Source: Carnegiea gigantea (taxonomy: Eukaryota; Streptophyta; Magnoliopsida; Caryophyllales; Cactaceae). From it: a DNA stretch of 64,000 nucleotides. The notes under the pieces were generated by a model that worked only from the letters and a program-made list of their open reading frames with translations, was not told where the DNA came from and searched no databases. The translations under genes and the position numbers were made by a program. Below are positions 61,689 to 64,000 of the stretch, piece after piece. Location: positions 399,501 through 463,500 of the forward strand of contig JAKOGI010000417.1 of NCBI GenBank assembly GCA_029747015.1, given 5' to 3'. Each line of letters opens with the position of its first letter. Position 1 is the first letter of the stretch.

Positions 61689-61982
61689 GTGAGATAGGTA
61701 TGAAAATGTTTTGATGGCTCAGAAGCAAATATTTAAGTGGACGATGAAGGATGTTGAATTGAGGTGTGAGGGATTTTGTTGGATTGTGAACTTTGAGATT
61801 GAGATGGGTTGGAATATTTATGGTAGAGGGCGGAGATGTTTGAAGGGTAGATGGCTGAAAATAAATGATGGTTGTTAGAATAAAGAAAATGGTGTGCAAA
61901 GGTGTTGAAGATTTGTTTTGGTCAAGAACTTTTTGAAAAAATAGTTTTGAAAATATATTACTCCGCATTGAATGGGTATAAG

Positions 61983-64000
61983 CTAGATGATTTGATATTG
62001 GCCTATGCAGGTATTGAGTACTCTAAGATTGGTTTGCCAATAGTCTATGGTTTTTTCTAAATCATGATGCTGGCAAGCTAATTGATGATACTCATGTAAC
62101 CATTTTGTATAAAAGTCTTTAAAATCTATTGAGGTTATATGATTGCGTAAGCTAATGATTAATTTTTCTAGTTGTTTATTTATTTCTTGCAATTCCTTTT
62201 GATCATTATTAAGTCGCTGAATGAGGTCACATTGTTCTAATTTATACCAATATTTTGGATTATTACATTCAATTACATTAATTTGCTTTGTTATTGAAGC
62301 ATTTTGTAATAAAGGTAAATTGTTTTGATAAATAGAATTGATAAATTTGAATGATATTGTAGTTTCCATAATTTCTGTATGCACACCTATCTGATCTACT
62401 TTAAATGGATAAATTTGAGTAAGGAAAGGAGTTCCAAGAATAACTTCTTGACTCATATCCCGTACTAAAATCAATGAATTTTTGAAACAATATCCTTGAT
62501 TGCATATATAAGCATTAAATAATTTATACTTAACTTGTAATGGCATACCATTAGTAGTATGGAGTCGTTCTTTTGTCCGTTCATAAGATATTGAGGAAAT
62601 TAATCCTTCTTGAATACAATTTTGATCTGCACCACTATCTAATAGTGCAATAGTATTGCATTTAAAACTATCTTTAATTTTAAGAGTAATAGGAATATAC
62701 CATTTTTGAAAATTTATTTGATTAATAGTTGAAACAAAATGTGGATCCGTAGGAGTGTCTTCTGATTGAATGTTCGGTGAAGAAGAACTATTTTCTATTA
62801 ATGTTAACCTTGCGTCTAATTCAAGATCTTTTGTTTGTAATGAACATAAATCTTTGTGTAAATTTTTAATGTGTTCTTTTAATATATTAACTTCATTTTT
62901 TAATTCTTAAATATTAACTGCCTTTAGAATATTTGGAATCTCACGTGTTTCAAATATTTTATTGATACTTACTTTATGAGGAGGTTCTAAAGAATCTTCT
63001 TTTATTAATATACCTTTGAGTTTTTGTAAATACTCTTTTCTTAATTCGGTATCTTGAATTTGTTCAATTAAATCTAATAAAAATTCCTTTTCACTATTAT
63101 TAGTAGTTATGACATTGATACACTTATAGCATAATCTTGAAGACTCATTACCTGATGAGTATTCATTTGAGTCACTCTCTAGTTCATTAATAACATTATT
63201 TTCATAATCAGAGGAGGATGCTGAATTTTTCGATTGATTAGGTGTATCTTTGAGTTCAAATAAAGTAATTAATTTTTCTTGAATGTCTGGATGTTCTGCA
63301 CAAATTTCATTGAGTTTCTTTTTAACTTTACAATTTGTTGCATAGTGGCCCAACTACCACACTTATAACAAGTATTAGTATGATCAACTTTGCTTTTTGG
63401 AGTAGGCTTTTTAGGACTTATTTTTTGTAAGTTGGATTTCTTGTAGTATATGGTTTCTTCTTATTAATTTGAGTTTTTCTTCGTTTTTGACAGATGGAGC
63501 TTCAAATTTTGGAAGACAAAAGGTTTCACAAAAAGAGCCTATCTCTTTTCGCTTGGCGGCATTATCTGTTGAATATCTGGCTTGTAACTTTAATTCATTG
63601 CATAAAGAAATTCCTTCCTTTTTAATAAAGCTTAATAATTGACCAAACGTAATTTGTTCGAATGAAATAGGGCTTTTACCAATGAGTTCGCTCAATTTAT
63701 TGAATATTCGTTGAGAAAATAAGGATGGTAATCCTGAAATAAATTTTTCCTTCCAATAGAGTTGACGACAGTCTTCCCTTTTTAATAGATATGTTAAAAA
63801 TGTATCTTTGTACCAATTATAGTCTTCTAGAGTTGGGCACCTGAGATTTGTTAAAAGAATATCTGTTGCAGCTGTAATATCTTTTGGATTCCAAGAAAAT
63901 TAGTAACTATTGTATAAATTAATATTTCTATATTTGTCTAGTTGTCCTTGAGAATTAGTATGAGTTCTAATTTTAGTACGTTCATCTTCTTGAATATAAT
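61983..64000 (-). pseudogene. Viral ORF2 (unit A), partial and broken
   Basis: Coat protein, zinc knuckle, protease and C-terminal tail, ending TAG at 61,983-61,985 as in unit C. The start lies beyond the window. Single-base deletions at about 63,354 (inside the knuckle) and 63,421, plus indels near 63,890 and 63,935, break the frame. No reverse transcriptase follows the protease. Confidence 0.8.

Larger units (their letters stand above)
48909..64000 (-). mobile_element. Tandem endogenous caulimovirid-like array lacking reverse transcriptase
   Basis: Head-to-tail units run on the minus strand. Full spacing from the primer-binding site at 55,188 to the next leader end (48,910) is about 6.28 kb; the spacing 60,699 to 55,188 is 5.5 kb because of a promoter deletion. 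Each unit carries a TATA promoter, leader, tRNA-Met primer-binding site, ORF1 (movement protein), ORF2 (coat protein, zinc knuckle, aspartic protease) and ORF3. There are no LTRs and no integrase, as in Caulimoviridae. No reverse transcriptase or RNase H occurs in any visible unit. Parts of four units are present: A (64,000-61,036, start outside the window), B (61,035-55,501), C (55,500-49,248) and D (leader only). All have stops, frameshifts or deletions. Confidence 0.85.

Noticed and set aside
48909..64000. Reading the viral array as an LTR retrotransposon
   Set aside because: A 30K movement protein and coat protein are present and no integrase was found. The sequence before the primer site does not end in CA and occurs once per unit.

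Overview
The window is nuclear DNA of a flowering plant, probably a eudicot. The evidence is spliced genes with GT-AG introns, AT-rich intergenic DNA, Au-type SINEs, CACTA, hAT, Ty3 and TRIM transposons, and an integrated plant pararetrovirus (Caulimoviridae). Nothing fixes the species. Two host genes can be assembled from the sequence. The rest is mostly mobile DNA.

Region 1 (61-6,600, minus strand): a complete three-exon gene for a ribosomal protein of eukaryotic L23a (uL23) type. Exon 1 reads like an organelle transit peptide, so this is a candidate nuclear replacement of plastid rpl23. Both introns carry tandem TRIM-like arrays. The intron 1 array has five LTRs and is bracketed by a perfect 5-bp target duplication.

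Region 2 (6,600-20,900): intergenic DNA with a hAT-type MITE (7,114-7,743), SINE fragments, and a 6.1-kb CACTA transposon (13,422-19,537). The CACTA element has TCT target duplications, a deleted TNP2-like transposase and a second TNPA-like gene.

Region 3 (20,900-30,600): an old, inactive Ty3-type LTR retrotransposon. A 709-bp hAT MITE is inserted inside its protease and has an exact 8-bp target duplication.

Region 4 (30,600-48,800): intergenic DNA, then a complete SANT/Myb-like DUF3755-family gene (coding 35,469 to about 42,376 or a little beyond; seven coding exons found, last one uncertain). Its leader has an intron and a minimal ATG-stop uORF. A 990-bp hAT-like element holding a long TA tract and a LINE fragment follow. 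A 100-N assembly gap ends this part.

Region 5 (48,909-64,000, minus strand): a head-to-tail array of an endogenous caulimovirid-like element with a unit of about 6.3 kb. Each unit has a promoter, leader, tRNA-Met primer-binding site, movement protein ORF, coat protein-zinc knuckle-protease ORF and a separate small ORF. Wherever the region after the protease is visible, reverse transcriptase and RNase H are absent. In their place are a short helical C-terminal extension and an unrecognised 176-aa ORF. This shared RT-less layout, possibly one component of a divided genome or a helper-dependent defective genome, is the most unusual item here. All copies carry disabling lesions.
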